From assembly GCA_904501625.1 (NCBI GenBank), contig CAJGBR010000011.1, forward strand, positions 1 to 36,829: DNA of 36,829 nt, written 5' to 3'. Positions 15,625-24,509 of the stretch are shown here, one piece after another. This stretch comes from an uncultured Rikenellaceae bacterium (GTDB lineage: Bacteria > Bacteroidota > Bacteroidia > Bacteroidales > Rikenellaceae). Each line of letters begins with the position of its first letter. Positions within the stretch are counted from its first letter, which is position 1. Position numbers and translations under genes: made by a program. Below the pieces are notes generated by a model. That model was not told the origin of the DNA. It saw only the letters and a list, made by a program, of their open reading frames with translations, and made no database searches.

Positions 15625-16449
15625 TTAGTTTAATTTATAATGTTGATAATTATTGAGATCTATTTCTGTGGCAAAAACCCTAACTGCACTACCCGTTAAA
15701 CGTATATTGCCAAATCTGCCATTTGAGTCTCTCTCGAAATCGACGGTGAGCAATCCGCCACGAGTTTTGACGTGCCAATGATTTTCCTTGCTGGCTGTTT
15801 TTACTGTCGCAGCAATGGCAGATGCTGTCACACCAGTTCCGCAAGCCAGAGTTTCATCTTCTACTCCGCGTTCATAGGTACGAACAAACAGCTCATTTTC
15901 ATTCAAAATCTGTACCATATTAACATTCGTTCCGCCACGCTGCAAGAAATATTCGCCATAACGAACGCTGCGACCATACGCCACAACATCTTCATTGTCA
16001 GGATTTTCACAAAAATGGACATAATGTGGCGACCCTGTATCAAGAAACAGATCGTCACCCATTGACTGAACACTATCCACGTCAATCATTTCGAGTTTTA
16101 CAACCGCACGGCTATTATCGTATTCGAGTATCTGAGCCTGATGCAATCCATCAATACCCATAAAGAGCTTATGTTCAGAGCCTATTCCAAGATGATGTGC
16201 GAACAAAACTATACACCTACCACCGTTCCCACACATTGATGCCTCGCCACCATCGCAGTTGAAATACCTCATTTTAAAATCATATTCGGCATCGTTCTCA
16301 AGCAGCATCAATCCATCTGCCCCTACTCCAAAACGTCTATCACACAACCATTTAACTATATCACTATCGACCGGAAATTCTTCACTGCGATTATCAATTA
16401 GGACAAAATCGTTACCACACCCCTGGTACTTGTAGATTTCAAATTTCAT
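15625..16449 (-). CDS. dapF: Diaminopimelate epimerase
   Basis: Interconverts LL- and meso-diaminopimelate, the last epimerisation before lysine and peptidoglycan precursor synthesis. The 274-residue protein has both catalytic cysteines: Cys73 in MCGNGGRC and Cys203 in ACGTGVTA. Other family motifs are YQGCGNDFVLID (8-19) and GVGADGLM (41-48). It starts 11 nt after the SPOR protein stop. Neighbouring a SPOR-domain protein gives a cell-wall flavour to this part of the cluster. Confidence 0.96.
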   Translation of the reverse strand: MKFEIYKYQGCGNDFVLIDNRSEEFPVDSDIVKWLCDRRFGVGADGLMLLENDAEYDFKMRYFNCDGGEASMCGNGGRCIVLFAHHLGIGSEHKLFMGIDGLHQAQILEYDNSRAVVKLEMIDVDSVQSMGDDLFLDTGSPHYVHFCENPDNEDVVAYGRSVRYGEYFLQRGGTNVNMVQILNENELFVRTYERGVEDETLACGTGVTASAIAATVKTASKENHWHVKTRGGLLTVDFERDSNGRFGNIRLTGSAVRVFATEIDLNNYQHYKLN

Positions 16450-16460
16450 AGGGATAATTT

Positions 16461-17987
16461 TTATTCGGCTTCTGAAACTTTTGCTGTCACCTCTTCAAGT
16501 TTATTAAGTGCCTCAACAAGTTTCATTGCCTCGATTCGTGACTCGAAAATACCAATGATGTAGGTTACACCCATTTCGGCATTCACTCGCGATGTCTCTT
16601 TACCCTGAGCCAATAAATTCAACTGCTCTTTAATCTTGTCATTTAGCAGATTATCTTTACACTTGAATTCGACACGATAGGCCTTTCCGACATCTTCAGC
16701 AAGATTTCTGAATTCACCATTTTCCCAAACAACAGGCTCAGGACGACGGAATCCGAGAGTCTTGAGATAATCGATATCTTCCATCATCTCGTCATAATTC
16801 TTGTATAGGCCTGCGTAGTATCTGTAACGTCCGTTGGCAAGTCGTTCTAAACTCAGCGGTGATACTTTTCGGAAAATAGATATTGGTTGAACTTTAAGGA
16901 ATGTACCCAACAATATCTTATAGATTACAGGCACTTGAGGTCTTTCGTGCTTTGGTATCGGATTTCGCACCGAATAGGGATGTTCGGGCGTTGTGGTCAC
17001 TCGACTATATGGCGTAAAATCAAGAGGTTGCAACTCGATTCGTGGCAACATCAAATTCATCGAATCCTTCGAGTATGTATGCTCCGAGTTCAGAGAATCT
17101 GCAGCCTCAGACAAATCGAGAACTTCAGCAAGGGTCAATTCATAATTCAGTATTGCCGATTTTTGTTGGCCAAGCATAGCAAACTGCTGAGATTGAACAT
17201 CTTTATAATCTGCCGAGGAGACCTGATTAGCTTGCAACTTGTTATTTAATTCTTCCAATAAATCGATACGGTTTATCTTATCCAGCAGGTAACTATACGC
17301 ATAGATCTTCGTATCGTAACAAGGAATCCAAATCCGACCCAGGCTATCTTCAAGCTCAACACTCTGGGCTGTCAGAGTCAGATACTCATTGAACAAACTA
17401 TCAGCCTGTGCCTGAGTTTTAACACTATCATACTGCAATTTAAGATCGTTCAACTTGGCATAATTATTTTTGAATGCTACAACGAGCTCCTTAACCAGAG
17501 ATTCGTTCTCTTGAATATTTCTCAGTTTTCGGAACTCCTCTATCGGAAGATTCTGTATTAAAAATCTGTTATCCAACAAGTAACGTGATTTCTTGAAATT
17601 AGTTTCAGTTGGTTGATTCGGGGTCTCTTGATTCTCCTTATCACAACGTATTGCACTCATCAGATTCTTCTGCTCGATGGCATTAATCTTAAAATCAGCC
17701 TCAGCAATCTGAGCCCTCACCTCATACAACTGACTCTCTATGGAGAGTATTCTTTCACTCAACGCAACCTTAATGCTATCAGGTGCTACCGAGTAGCTCT
17801 TTCTCAAAGAATCCAATTCTATGTTCAATCGAGCTTCGTGGCCCTTGAACTCCAGACGGTTATCGAGTAACGAGTTGTATATTGAGTCATTTTTCGATTC
17901 TGCAAATTTGCAATTCGCTGCATTGCAAATACCGCAATTCAGCAACAAGATTGCTAAAACTAACTTTGATATGATTGTAAATTTCAT
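16461..17987 (-). CDS. Exported coiled-coil protein with C-terminal SPOR-like repeats
   Basis: A 508-residue protein. A signal peptide (hydrophobic at about 7-20) leads into a long charged helical region to about 330. The C-terminal part has two SPOR-like units. The first (IYKILLGTFLKVQPISIF, then GRYRYYAGLYKNYDEMM and LKTLGFRRPEPVV) follows the Bacteroidota SPOR pattern, and the second (YRVEFKCKDN, then GVTYIIGIFES) is shorter. SPOR domains bind denuded septal glycan, so a periplasmic cell-wall role is inferred. The ATG at 17987 overlaps the trkH stop as ATGA, indicating translational coupling. A TTG two codons upstream is rejected. Confidence 0.78.
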   Translation of the reverse strand: MKFTIISKLVLAILLLNCGICNAANCKFAESKNDSIYNSLLDNRLEFKGHEARLNIELDSLRKSYSVAPDSIKVALSERILSIESQLYEVRAQIAEADFKINAIEQKNLMSAIRCDKENQETPNQPTETNFKKSRYLLDNRFLIQNLPIEEFRKLRNIQENESLVKELVVAFKNNYAKLNDLKLQYDSVKTQAQADSLFNEYLTLTAQSVELEDSLGRIWIPCYDTKIYAYSYLLDKINRIDLLEELNNKLQANQVSSADYKDVQSQQFAMLGQQKSAILNYELTLAEVLDLSEAADSLNSEHTYSKDSMNLMLPRIELQPLDFTPYSRVTTTPEHPYSVRNPIPKHERPQVPVIYKILLGTFLKVQPISIFRKVSPLSLERLANGRYRYYAGLYKNYDEMMEDIDYLKTLGFRRPEPVVWENGEFRNLAEDVGKAYRVEFKCKDNLLNDKIKEQLNLLAQGKETSRVNAEMGVTYIIGIFESRIEAMKLVEALNKLEEVTAKVSEAE

Positions 17988-19429
17988 CGCCAAGAGTGTA
18001 AAAATAACAAATGAATAAACCCAAAAATTTCAAGACGACCAAACAACATCAACATCGTACAGATTATCTTGGCAAAAACGGTTAATGACGAATAGTTGTC
18101 AATCGAGCCTACTGCACCAAATCCCGGACCTACATTCCCCATACTTGCGTAAGACGAGCTGAACGACGTCAGCAAATCTTCGCCCGTAAGTGAAATTAAC
18201 AACCCTCCGACAAGGGTTAATACCAGATAAAAAACAATGTATAATGTCACCGATGAGATTAATGAATTTTCTTGACTGAGACCATCTAATTTTACTCTCA
18301 CAATAGCATTTGGATGTTGTTGCTGGATTATTCGAGCCCTAATTGCCTTGAACAACAACAGAATACGATCGGCTTTGAGTCCACCCGTAGTCGAGCCTGC
18401 ACATCCACATTGGAATCCACAATAGATCAGCAACAAGATTGCAAATGGTGGCCAAAGGTTTGTATTGGCCGTAGCAAACCCTGTCGTTGATATTACCGAT
18501 GTAACCTGGAAGGCCCCGAATCTCAGTGCCTCACCGAAAGTATCGTAATTTCCGGAAAACTTAAGATTCAGCACAAGACACACAATCATCGCAATGATTC
18601 CGAGAATATAAAAGCGGACAACCTCCGATCTGAATATATTGTTTTGATTTCGGATAAATGTCGAAAAGATCAAACCGAAATGGATACTAGCAATCGTCAT
18701 AAATACGATACAAATGACATCAATCCAAACATTATTGAAATATCCGACACTCAGATTCTTCGTACTGAATCCTCCTGTTGAAATCGTTGAGAATGCGTGG
18801 TTTACCGAGTCAAACCAATTCATTCCCGCAATCTTGAGCAACAATGTCTGCAATATGGTCAATCCGATATATACCACTGTCAATATCAGCAATATTTTCT
18901 GTGTGCGGTATCTGAAATTCTCCTTGGCCAGTGAAGACAATTCAACATTAGACATTATGACCTTCGAACGTCCTAGAGAAGGTAAAATTACAAGTGAGAA
19001 CAAGACAACTCCTACCCCACCAAGCCAATGGGTTGACGAACGCCAAAAAAGCAATCCTGCGGGTAGAGCTTCGATGTCGACAAGAATCGTACTACCCGTG
19101 GTCGTATAACCCGAAACACTTTCAAACCAAGCATTTATAAAACTGAATTCGCCACCCCAAAGAATATATGGCAACATTCCGGCTATACAAGAGAGCAACC
19201 ACGAACCTACTACGATTACATATCCCTCTTTGGTTGTTATCTGCACATTACGTTCGACAAATATCAATGGGAATATTCCGGCTATCGCACATATCGCACA
19301 ACTGAGTATCAACGGATATGAACCCGTATCCCAATTGTTGAATATCGATATCAATGCCGATATAAGCATAAATATAGCATTGAATATCAATACCAATCCG
19401 ACATATCTTATGATAACATCGAAACGCAT
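17984..19429 (-). CDS. trkH: TrkH-family potassium uptake membrane subunit
   Basis: Channel-like K+ transporter with four pore loops. In 481 residues the filter regions are seen as GYTTTGSTI (about 107-115), STISTGGFSTK (about 216-226), SVISTTGFAT (about 310-319) and SYASMGNVGPGFG (about 427-439), each with the key Gly. GGCAGSTTGG-like sequence (CGCAGSTTGGLK) follows the third pore. About ten membrane spans are predicted. The cytoplasmic RCK partner TrkA is not in the window. Its ATG overlaps the upstream sensor's TAA as TAATG, and its stop overlaps the SPOR gene as ATGA, so all three are translationally coupled. Confidence 0.93.
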   Translation of the reverse strand: MRFDVIIRYVGLVLIFNAIFMLISALISIFNNWDTGSYPLILSCAICAIAGIFPLIFVERNVQITTKEGYVIVVGSWLLSCIAGMLPYILWGGEFSFINAWFESVSGYTTTGSTILVDIEALPAGLLFWRSSTHWLGGVGVVLFSLVILPSLGRSKVIMSNVELSSLAKENFRYRTQKILLILTVVYIGLTILQTLLLKIAGMNWFDSVNHAFSTISTGGFSTKNLSVGYFNNVWIDVICIVFMTIASIHFGLIFSTFIRNQNNIFRSEVVRFYILGIIAMIVCLVLNLKFSGNYDTFGEALRFGAFQVTSVISTTGFATANTNLWPPFAILLLIYCGFQCGCAGSTTGGLKADRILLLFKAIRARIIQQQHPNAIVRVKLDGLSQENSLISSVTLYIVFYLVLTLVGGLLISLTGEDLLTSFSSSYASMGNVGPGFGAVGSIDNYSSLTVFAKIICTMLMLFGRLEIFGFIHLLFLHSWR

Positions 19430-20184
19430 TATTCTGATTTTCTGTTTTTAGACATCATTATCAACTCTTTGATAAACTCATTGAGTTTTGACATTTCGCT
19501 ATCTCCTTCGATGGTAACGTTGTACTGTATCCGCTGCATCAACCACCTGTGTAGTGATTTTTTAATTTTGATGATTGGTTTGAGATAGTACATATCAACC
19601 AAGGTCGCGAAGACAATTGTCAACATTATGGCGACAGCCAAAGCTATAATACTCGGCATAACCGCACGATAGGCATTGCTCTCGAGTTGGGTAGTATCTA
19701 AAGCCATTCGTTTTTGGGTCGAAATCATAAAATTTTTGATTGACCGAACAATTGACGAATAGGTGGTTTTATATACATCTGTAAACCAATTGATATTACT
19801 CGAATCCTGAGCCTCAAACACTGCGTGATCAATTACCGAATTATACAACTCATTGGCTGTGAATATCGAATCGACCTCCTGCAGTTGTCTGCCATTCAGC
19901 ATTACGACACTATCAAATGCTTCGTCAAAGCGGCTGCGTGCAGCATACAGCAACGAGTCATAAGAGTGATTCTTGAATGCAGCAATCTGCAGCAAAACCA
20001 TATTCTGCTCTTGAACAGCATCGAGCATCTGTTTAGAGTATTCGGTATTTTTTATATTTACGTCCAAGATACTTTGGGTATTACGCCCCAGCCTTTCGAA
20101 CTCGAAAACCGAAACTACACCTGCTAAAAATAACAAGATGCACAAGGCGGTAAAACCAAGCATTATTTTTTTTCTGATACCCAT
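19429..20184 (-). CDS. Membrane sensor with 4-helix-bundle and HAMP-like domain, no output domain
   Basis: A 251-residue protein with the layout of a chemoreceptor or histidine-kinase N-terminus. TM1 spans about 9-29, a periplasmic helical domain of the 4HB_MCP type about 30-172, TM2 about 174-195, and a short HAMP-like segment (YLKPIIKIKKSLHRW) then a final helix follow. There is no kinase, MCP signalling or cyclase domain, and the stop is followed directly by trkH with a TAATG overlap. It may modulate TrkH or another partner directly; this is inferred from linkage only. It could also be a decayed receptor, though no remnant of an output domain is present downstream. Confidence 0.75.
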   Translation of the reverse strand: MGIRKKIMLGFTALCILLFLAGVVSVFEFERLGRNTQSILDVNIKNTEYSKQMLDAVQEQNMVLLQIAAFKNHSYDSLLYAARSRFDEAFDSVVMLNGRQLQEVDSIFTANELYNSVIDHAVFEAQDSSNINWFTDVYKTTYSSIVRSIKNFMISTQKRMALDTTQLESNAYRAVMPSIIALAVAIMLTIVFATLVDMYYLKPIIKIKKSLHRWLMQRIQYNVTIEGDSEMSKLNEFIKELIMMSKNRKSE

Positions 20185-20219
20185 TAACTTAAATTTTTGC
20201 GAATTTAGTTATTCTGTCA

Positions 20220-20227
20220 CAAATTTA
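20220..20227 (-). promoter_or_regulatory. Possible -7 box before the sensor-trkH genes
   Basis: TAAATTTG on the minus strand, overlapping the mtaB stop codon and 35 nt before the sensor ATG. No TTG lies at the right distance, so an internal promoter is only possible. Confidence 0.35.
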
Positions 20228-21526
20228 CAATTCACCCCTGACAAATTCGTCGTCCAAGATTTCGACAAGCTTTACGGGGACAATCCTATTGAGCATATCC
20301 AACTTCAACGGCACCTCAACGCGAATATAGTTATCCGTATATCCCACCATTTTATTATTTGGTCGTGAAGTTTCGAATAATACATTGCGTGATTGACCGA
20401 TAAACTTCTCGCAGAATTTTCGGTGATGTACTCCAGACAATTCAGTCAGAACACTCACTCGTTGTTCGGCCACCTGAGGCAACACCTTGTCCGGCAGATT
20501 TATAGCATCGGTTCCAGGACGACACGAGAAGGGGAATACGTGCAGAAATGTAGGTTCGATTGAATCTAAAAATTCGTATGTTTGTCTGAATAATTCTTCC
20601 GTTTCTCCAGGGAATCCAACAATAACATCAATGCCGAAAAACGTATCAGGCATTGCTCGACGCACAGCCTCGATTCGATCACGGAATTTTCTAGTATTAT
20701 ATCGTCGCCTCATCATTGCTAGCACCTTGTCCGAACCACTCTGCAGCGGGATATGGAAGTGGGGCATAAACTTCGACGAGTTTGCACAGATATCAATAAT
20801 CTCATCGGTCAACAGATTGGGTTCTATCGAGGAAATTCTATATCGGTCAATTCCGTCTACACCATCGAGAGCCCTAATCAAATCGGCAAAACGTTCGTTT
20901 GTTGTGTGTCCGAAGTCGCCCGTATTGACTCCGGTAATGACAATTTCACGGCTGCCATATTCTGCAATACGGCGAGCCTGTTCGACCAGATGTGTAATGG
21001 GAGCGTTTCTACTCTCTCCCCTCGCTATAGGAATCGTACAATATGAACACTTATACGAACAACCGTCTTGAACCTTCAGAAACGAACGAGTACGATCTCC
21101 AGTCGAATATGCCGAAAAATAGTCGGTAAGACCATCGGCATTACATCCATAAATAATACCCTTTTGTTTGACTGAAAGTTGGCTTATCAATTCGACTATA
21201 CGGTCTTTGTCATTATTTCCAACAACGATATCAACACCCTCAATATCAGCAACTTCACGTGGCTTAAGTTGAGCATAACAGCCTGTTACTGCGATTAATG
21301 CACGAGGATTATTTCTGACCAAACGACGTATCAGATTTCGGCACTTTTTATCTGCGTGTTCAGTCACCGAACAAGTATTGATTACATACACCTCGGCAGG
21401 TGCATTAGCATCGACTCTGATGTATCCTGCCTGCTCGAAAGCCCGAGCAATTGTTGAGGATTCCGAAAAATTAAGTTTGCAACCCAATGTGCAAAAACCT
21501 ACGCGAGGCTGCTGTATATCAATCAT
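20225..21526 (-). CDS. mtaB: tRNA t6A37 methylthiotransferase
   Basis: Radical-SAM enzyme that converts t6A to ms2t6A at position 37 of ANN-decoding tRNAs. The 433-residue protein has the MTTase N-terminal domain with cluster cysteines C16 (TLGCKLN), C52 (NTCSVTEHA) and C83 (GCYAQ), the radical-SAM triad C156/C160/C163 (CSYKCSYC), and a C-terminal TRAM-like domain. The CTLGCKLN motif and length favour MtaB over MiaB or RimO. The ATG at 21526 is chosen; a TTG five codons upstream is less likely. It heads the minus-strand cluster, with 40 nt to the sensor gene. Confidence 0.93.
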   Translation of the reverse strand: MIDIQQPRVGFCTLGCKLNFSESSTIARAFEQAGYIRVDANAPAEVYVINTCSVTEHADKKCRNLIRRLVRNNPRALIAVTGCYAQLKPREVADIEGVDIVVGNNDKDRIVELISQLSVKQKGIIYGCNADGLTDYFSAYSTGDRTRSFLKVQDGCSYKCSYCTIPIARGESRNAPITHLVEQARRIAEYGSREIVITGVNTGDFGHTTNERFADLIRALDGVDGIDRYRISSIEPNLLTDEIIDICANSSKFMPHFHIPLQSGSDKVLAMMRRRYNTRKFRDRIEAVRRAMPDTFFGIDVIVGFPGETEELFRQTYEFLDSIEPTFLHVFPFSCRPGTDAINLPDKVLPQVAEQRVSVLTELSGVHHRKFCEKFIGQSRNVLFETSRPNNKMVGYTDNYIRVEVPLKLDMLNRIVPVKLVEILDDEFVRGEL

Positions 21527-21555
21527 TACTATTCCCGTCAAAAATAATCAGTGTG

Positions 21556-21563
21556 CGAAGATA
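21556..21563 (-). promoter_or_regulatory. Possible -7 box of the mtaB promoter
   Basis: TATCTTCG on the minus strand, one mismatch from TAnnTTTG and followed by CAC, 29 nt before the ATG at 21526. The best TTG is 22 nt upstream, slightly too far. Confidence 0.45.
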
Positions 21564-21630
21564 CAAATGTTTTTTCAGTTTTTATCAAAATTTGAACTGT
21601 TCATTTACATTTTCTTTCCGGCAGACGATG

Positions 21631-22557
21631 TTATTGCGAATGAAACGATTGATTCAAGATTAATCTTATGGGCAGATGATCACTTGCTCCGCCTGCATAA
21701 TCATCTCCGACAAATGTTCTGCGAGGATAACCTTTGCGTTCGCCACTTTGTTCAAACAATCCACTCGGAGCAAATATTTCGGCTTTATACCCAAATGTTT
21801 TCAGCAAAGTGTGACTGACCATTATCTGGTCGAACATCTTCAATCGATTATGCCACACTATCGAACCTTTTCCGATATTGGCCAATGGTGCAAACGGATT
21901 GAACAACAGATTGTCATTCTGTAGTATCTTTTTGAATATCTTATCATTAGGTTCTAAATTAAAATCCCCCATAACAACCAGATGTGACCTATAGGCAACA
22001 GATAGCGAATCTATTACTCTCTTCAGTTCGAGTGCAGCTCTCTCAGAAACTCTTCGGTGTGAAATTTTCGATGGCAGATGAACTACTAGAACCACAAGTG
22101 GCAATTTACCGACTCGACCTTCTACCAATAAAAATTCACGTTTCAATTCTCCTGTCAATGAAAATTTATCAATCTCAAAACATTCAGGACGAAACAACAG
22201 AGCCTGATCCATTCCACGCGAATCACGACTATCAATATGAACAAAATCGTATCCGCATTCCTTTGCTATATCCTCTACAACTGATTGCTTCTCAACCTCA
22301 CAGACTCCGATTATGTCACATTCCATTGAACTTATGATTCGGCCTATCATTTTGATTTTACTGCGATAACGGAGCTGAGTCCAACGTTTCGAACCCATAG
22401 GTGTAAAATCGCCATCGTCGACTCCCGGATCATTTATCGTATCGAAAAGATTCTCAACATTATAGAATCCCAACGTTATCTGCTGAGCCTGAAGCTCCGT
22501 CGAACAGATAAGCATCAATACATAACAGAGAAATATGTGTAAAAAGATCTGTCGCAC
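21631..22557 (-). CDS. Exported endonuclease/exonuclease/phosphatase-fold protein
   Basis: A 308-residue Mg-dependent EEP-fold hydrolase with an N-terminal signal peptide (hydrophobic core FLHIFLCYVLMLICS, cleavage after LQA likely). Conserved motifs are FYNVENLFD, GVCEVE (metal Glu), the MGDFNLEP box (Asp/Asn) and a C-terminal GASDHLPI (Asp/His). The family includes nucleases and lipid or sugar phosphatases, so the substrate cannot be set; export suggests scavenging extracellular nucleic acid or phosphate esters. The start is placed at GTG 22557: longer forms would begin inside the hairpin of the upstream gene's terminator. Confidence 0.82.
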   Translation of the reverse strand: MRQIFLHIFLCYVLMLICSTELQAQQITLGFYNVENLFDTINDPGVDDGDFTPMGSKRWTQLRYRSKIKMIGRIISSMECDIIGVCEVEKQSVVEDIAKECGYDFVHIDSRDSRGMDQALLFRPECFEIDKFSLTGELKREFLLVEGRVGKLPLVVLVVHLPSKISHRRVSERAALELKRVIDSLSVAYRSHLVVMGDFNLEPNDKIFKKILQNDNLLFNPFAPLANIGKGSIVWHNRLKMFDQIMVSHTLLKTFGYKAEIFAPSGLFEQSGERKGYPRRTFVGDDYAGGASDHLPIRLILNQSFHSQ

Positions 22558-22572
22558 GTGAAAATTCAGATT

Positions 22573-22619
22573 AAAAAAACTTATTGTCTGTAACACTTAA
22601 TCAGGTCACAGACAATAAG
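22573..22619 (-). terminator. Terminator of the nucleoside kinase gene
   Basis: Perfect 12-bp arms CTTATTGTCTGT (22580-22591) and ACAGACAATAAG (22608-22619) enclose a 16-nt loop. On the minus strand seven T follow (22579-22573). Any start for the next gene above 22580 would sit in this hairpin. Confidence 0.9.
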
Positions 22620-22643
22620 ATAAGATTTTAAAATCAGAAGTCA

Positions 22644-24314
22644 TTAATAAACCAAGCTGCTGCCACCGATGAACTCTCTGAGCACTGAGGTCGGTGGAAT
22701 ACACTCAGTATCTATCGGAATGAAATATTCCAAAAACTTGAGCAGACGCTTAGCCTCGCCATACTCTGGGACATTATTCGGAACCTCCATCAGAATCGGT
22801 TCGGCATAGTGTTTCAGCACACACAACTCGTAATACATTGACGAATTAAACATCACATCAGCTTGTTCCTGATACGGGAAAATGTGTTTGTACTCTCCGC
22901 GACGAACACTCGGCCAACGTTTGATCGTATCCACGGCACTTGTTCCTCTGAATGCGTTATCTCGCACCATTCTGCGTAACAATCGATTATCAGTGGTTGC
23001 AATTCGATTCATATTGTCCATCGAAACAGATGTCAGTGCCGAGACATAGATTTTAAATTTCTGATTTTCAGCAATCTGATTCGTAAGTGACGGATTCAGT
23101 GCGTGAATTCCTTCAATCAGCAGAATCGAACGATCCTGCATCTTCAGCACCTTTGCAGGATCCATCTTTCTCGATCCTGTATGAAAATCGTATGTCGGAA
23201 TATTTACCTCTTCTCCAGACAACAATGCCAGCAAATCTTTGTTGAATTGTGGGATATCGAGTGCTTCGAGTGCCTCAAAGTCATACTCTCCATTCTCGTC
23301 AATAGGGGTATTCTCACGATTGAGGAAGTAATCGTCAAGGCTAATAACCATCGGTTTAAAACCTAAAACTGCCAGATGAATACTCAGGCGTTTGCTTGAT
23401 GTAGTCTTTCCGCTGGACGATGGTCCCGAAACCAAGATGATACGCGTTCCATCCTTATGATAGCGGTTATAGATCACATCTGCGATATTAGCATAAGATT
23501 TTTCGTGCAGTGCCTCTGAAACCTGTATCAGTTCACGAGAACGACTCTGAAGAATTATTTCATTCATCGCACCGATGTTGGATATTCCCAAAATCTCACC
23601 CCATCTCTTATGTTCGGTAAAGACTTCGAACATCTTGTTCTGAAGCACTATATGTTCAAGTTGAGAGGGATTGTTGCTATTGGGTACTCGGATATATATA
23701 CCTCTAAAGAACGGTTCGATATCAAAGAGGTGTATCATACCTGTCGAGTGGCACAATGCTCCATAGAAAAATCCCGGCATATCGGCCAAAAGATAGACCG
23801 TAACATAGAGATGGTGACGTGTTTTCAATAATGAAATCTTATCATCAAAGCCAAATTTCTCATAAAGTTCAATAGCATCGTTTTCTAACATTCGGGTCTT
23901 AACAATGCTAATATTCTGATTGATAATCTCTTTCATTCTGAGTCTGATGGCATCAACTACATCATTTGGCACTTTGTCAAAGCCTTCGATTTCAGCATAA
24001 AAACCTCTGGCAATAGAGTGTCTGATACTCAATTTTCTATCTGGGTACAAATCATAGACTGCCTTCTGCATTATGAAGAACAGTGTGCGTTGATAGACGC
24101 GTTGTCCCTCGAAATGGGTTATGTCAATAAATCGAACCGTCAGTGGTTCGAAGATTCTGTAAGTAAGTTCTTTAAGAGAATTATTGACATATGCTGCCAG
24201 ATATGGGTTGGGATTCTTTAACGACAAAATATTTAATAAATCACTCAGAGATGTACCCATCTTTACAAAGAAAGACGTATTGGTGTTTTCACATAAGATC
24301 TTAATTGTTTCCAT
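22644..24314 (-). CDS. Nucleoside (uridine-type) kinase with tRNA-synthetase-like N-terminus
   Basis: ATP-dependent kinase of the Udk/PRK family joined to a long N-terminal half. Residues 1-65 resemble a TGS domain. About 70-230 resemble the threonyl-tRNA synthetase editing-like region (HSIARGFYAEIEGF). The kinase half starts near 290 with the P-loop GPSSSGKTT (297-305), then SLDDYFLNRENTP and the IEGIHALN motif (Walker B-like). This 550-residue architecture is a regular Bacteroidota/Firmicutes family, not a local fusion. Uridine/cytidine phosphorylation is inferred from the kinase half. The ATG at 24314 is used; a GTG precedes it directly. It is transcribed alone, with its own promoter and terminator. 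Confidence 0.88.
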   Translation of the reverse strand: METIKILCENTNTSFFVKMGTSLSDLLNILSLKNPNPYLAAYVNNSLKELTYRIFEPLTVRFIDITHFEGQRVYQRTLFFIMQKAVYDLYPDRKLSIRHSIARGFYAEIEGFDKVPNDVVDAIRLRMKEIINQNISIVKTRMLENDAIELYEKFGFDDKISLLKTRHHLYVTVYLLADMPGFFYGALCHSTGMIHLFDIEPFFRGIYIRVPNSNNPSQLEHIVLQNKMFEVFTEHKRWGEILGISNIGAMNEIILQSRSRELIQVSEALHEKSYANIADVIYNRYHKDGTRIILVSGPSSSGKTTSSKRLSIHLAVLGFKPMVISLDDYFLNRENTPIDENGEYDFEALEALDIPQFNKDLLALLSGEEVNIPTYDFHTGSRKMDPAKVLKMQDRSILLIEGIHALNPSLTNQIAENQKFKIYVSALTSVSMDNMNRIATTDNRLLRRMVRDNAFRGTSAVDTIKRWPSVRRGEYKHIFPYQEQADVMFNSSMYYELCVLKHYAEPILMEVPNNVPEYGEAKRLLKFLEYFIPIDTECIPPTSVLREFIGGSSLVY

Positions 24315-24344
24315 CACTTAAATCAGTTTGATTAAATCTTTCTG

Positions 24345-24375
24345 CAAGGTTACAAAATTTACAGATGAAATACAA
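24345..24375 (-). promoter_or_regulatory. Promoter of the nucleoside kinase gene
   Basis: On the minus strand TTG (24375-24373), exactly 20 nt, then TAACCTTG (24352-24345), one mismatch from TAnnTTTG, followed by CAG. It lies 31 nt before the ATG. Confidence 0.65.
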
Positions 24376-24468
24376 CTTTTTAAACCCTAAAAGAATGTTT
24401 TTGCCAAAGAACGCGACTATTTTCGATGGTTAAATTTCAACTCTGGGAAATTTCTCAGCAAAAAAGAG

Positions 24469-24476
24469 TAACTTCG
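24469..24476 (+). promoter_or_regulatory. Possible -7 box of the yifB promoter
   Basis: TAACTTCG, one mismatch from consensus, 33 nt before the ATG at 24510. No TTG lies at the expected distance. Confidence 0.45.
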
Positions 24477-24509
24477 CAGATTATATCACAAACTATGATT
24501 GGGTAAACT

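Noticed and set aside
19429..20184. Histidine kinase or chemoreceptor broken by frameshift
   Set aside because: The following sequence is trkH in a TAATG overlap, with no kinase or MCP signalling remnant in any frame.
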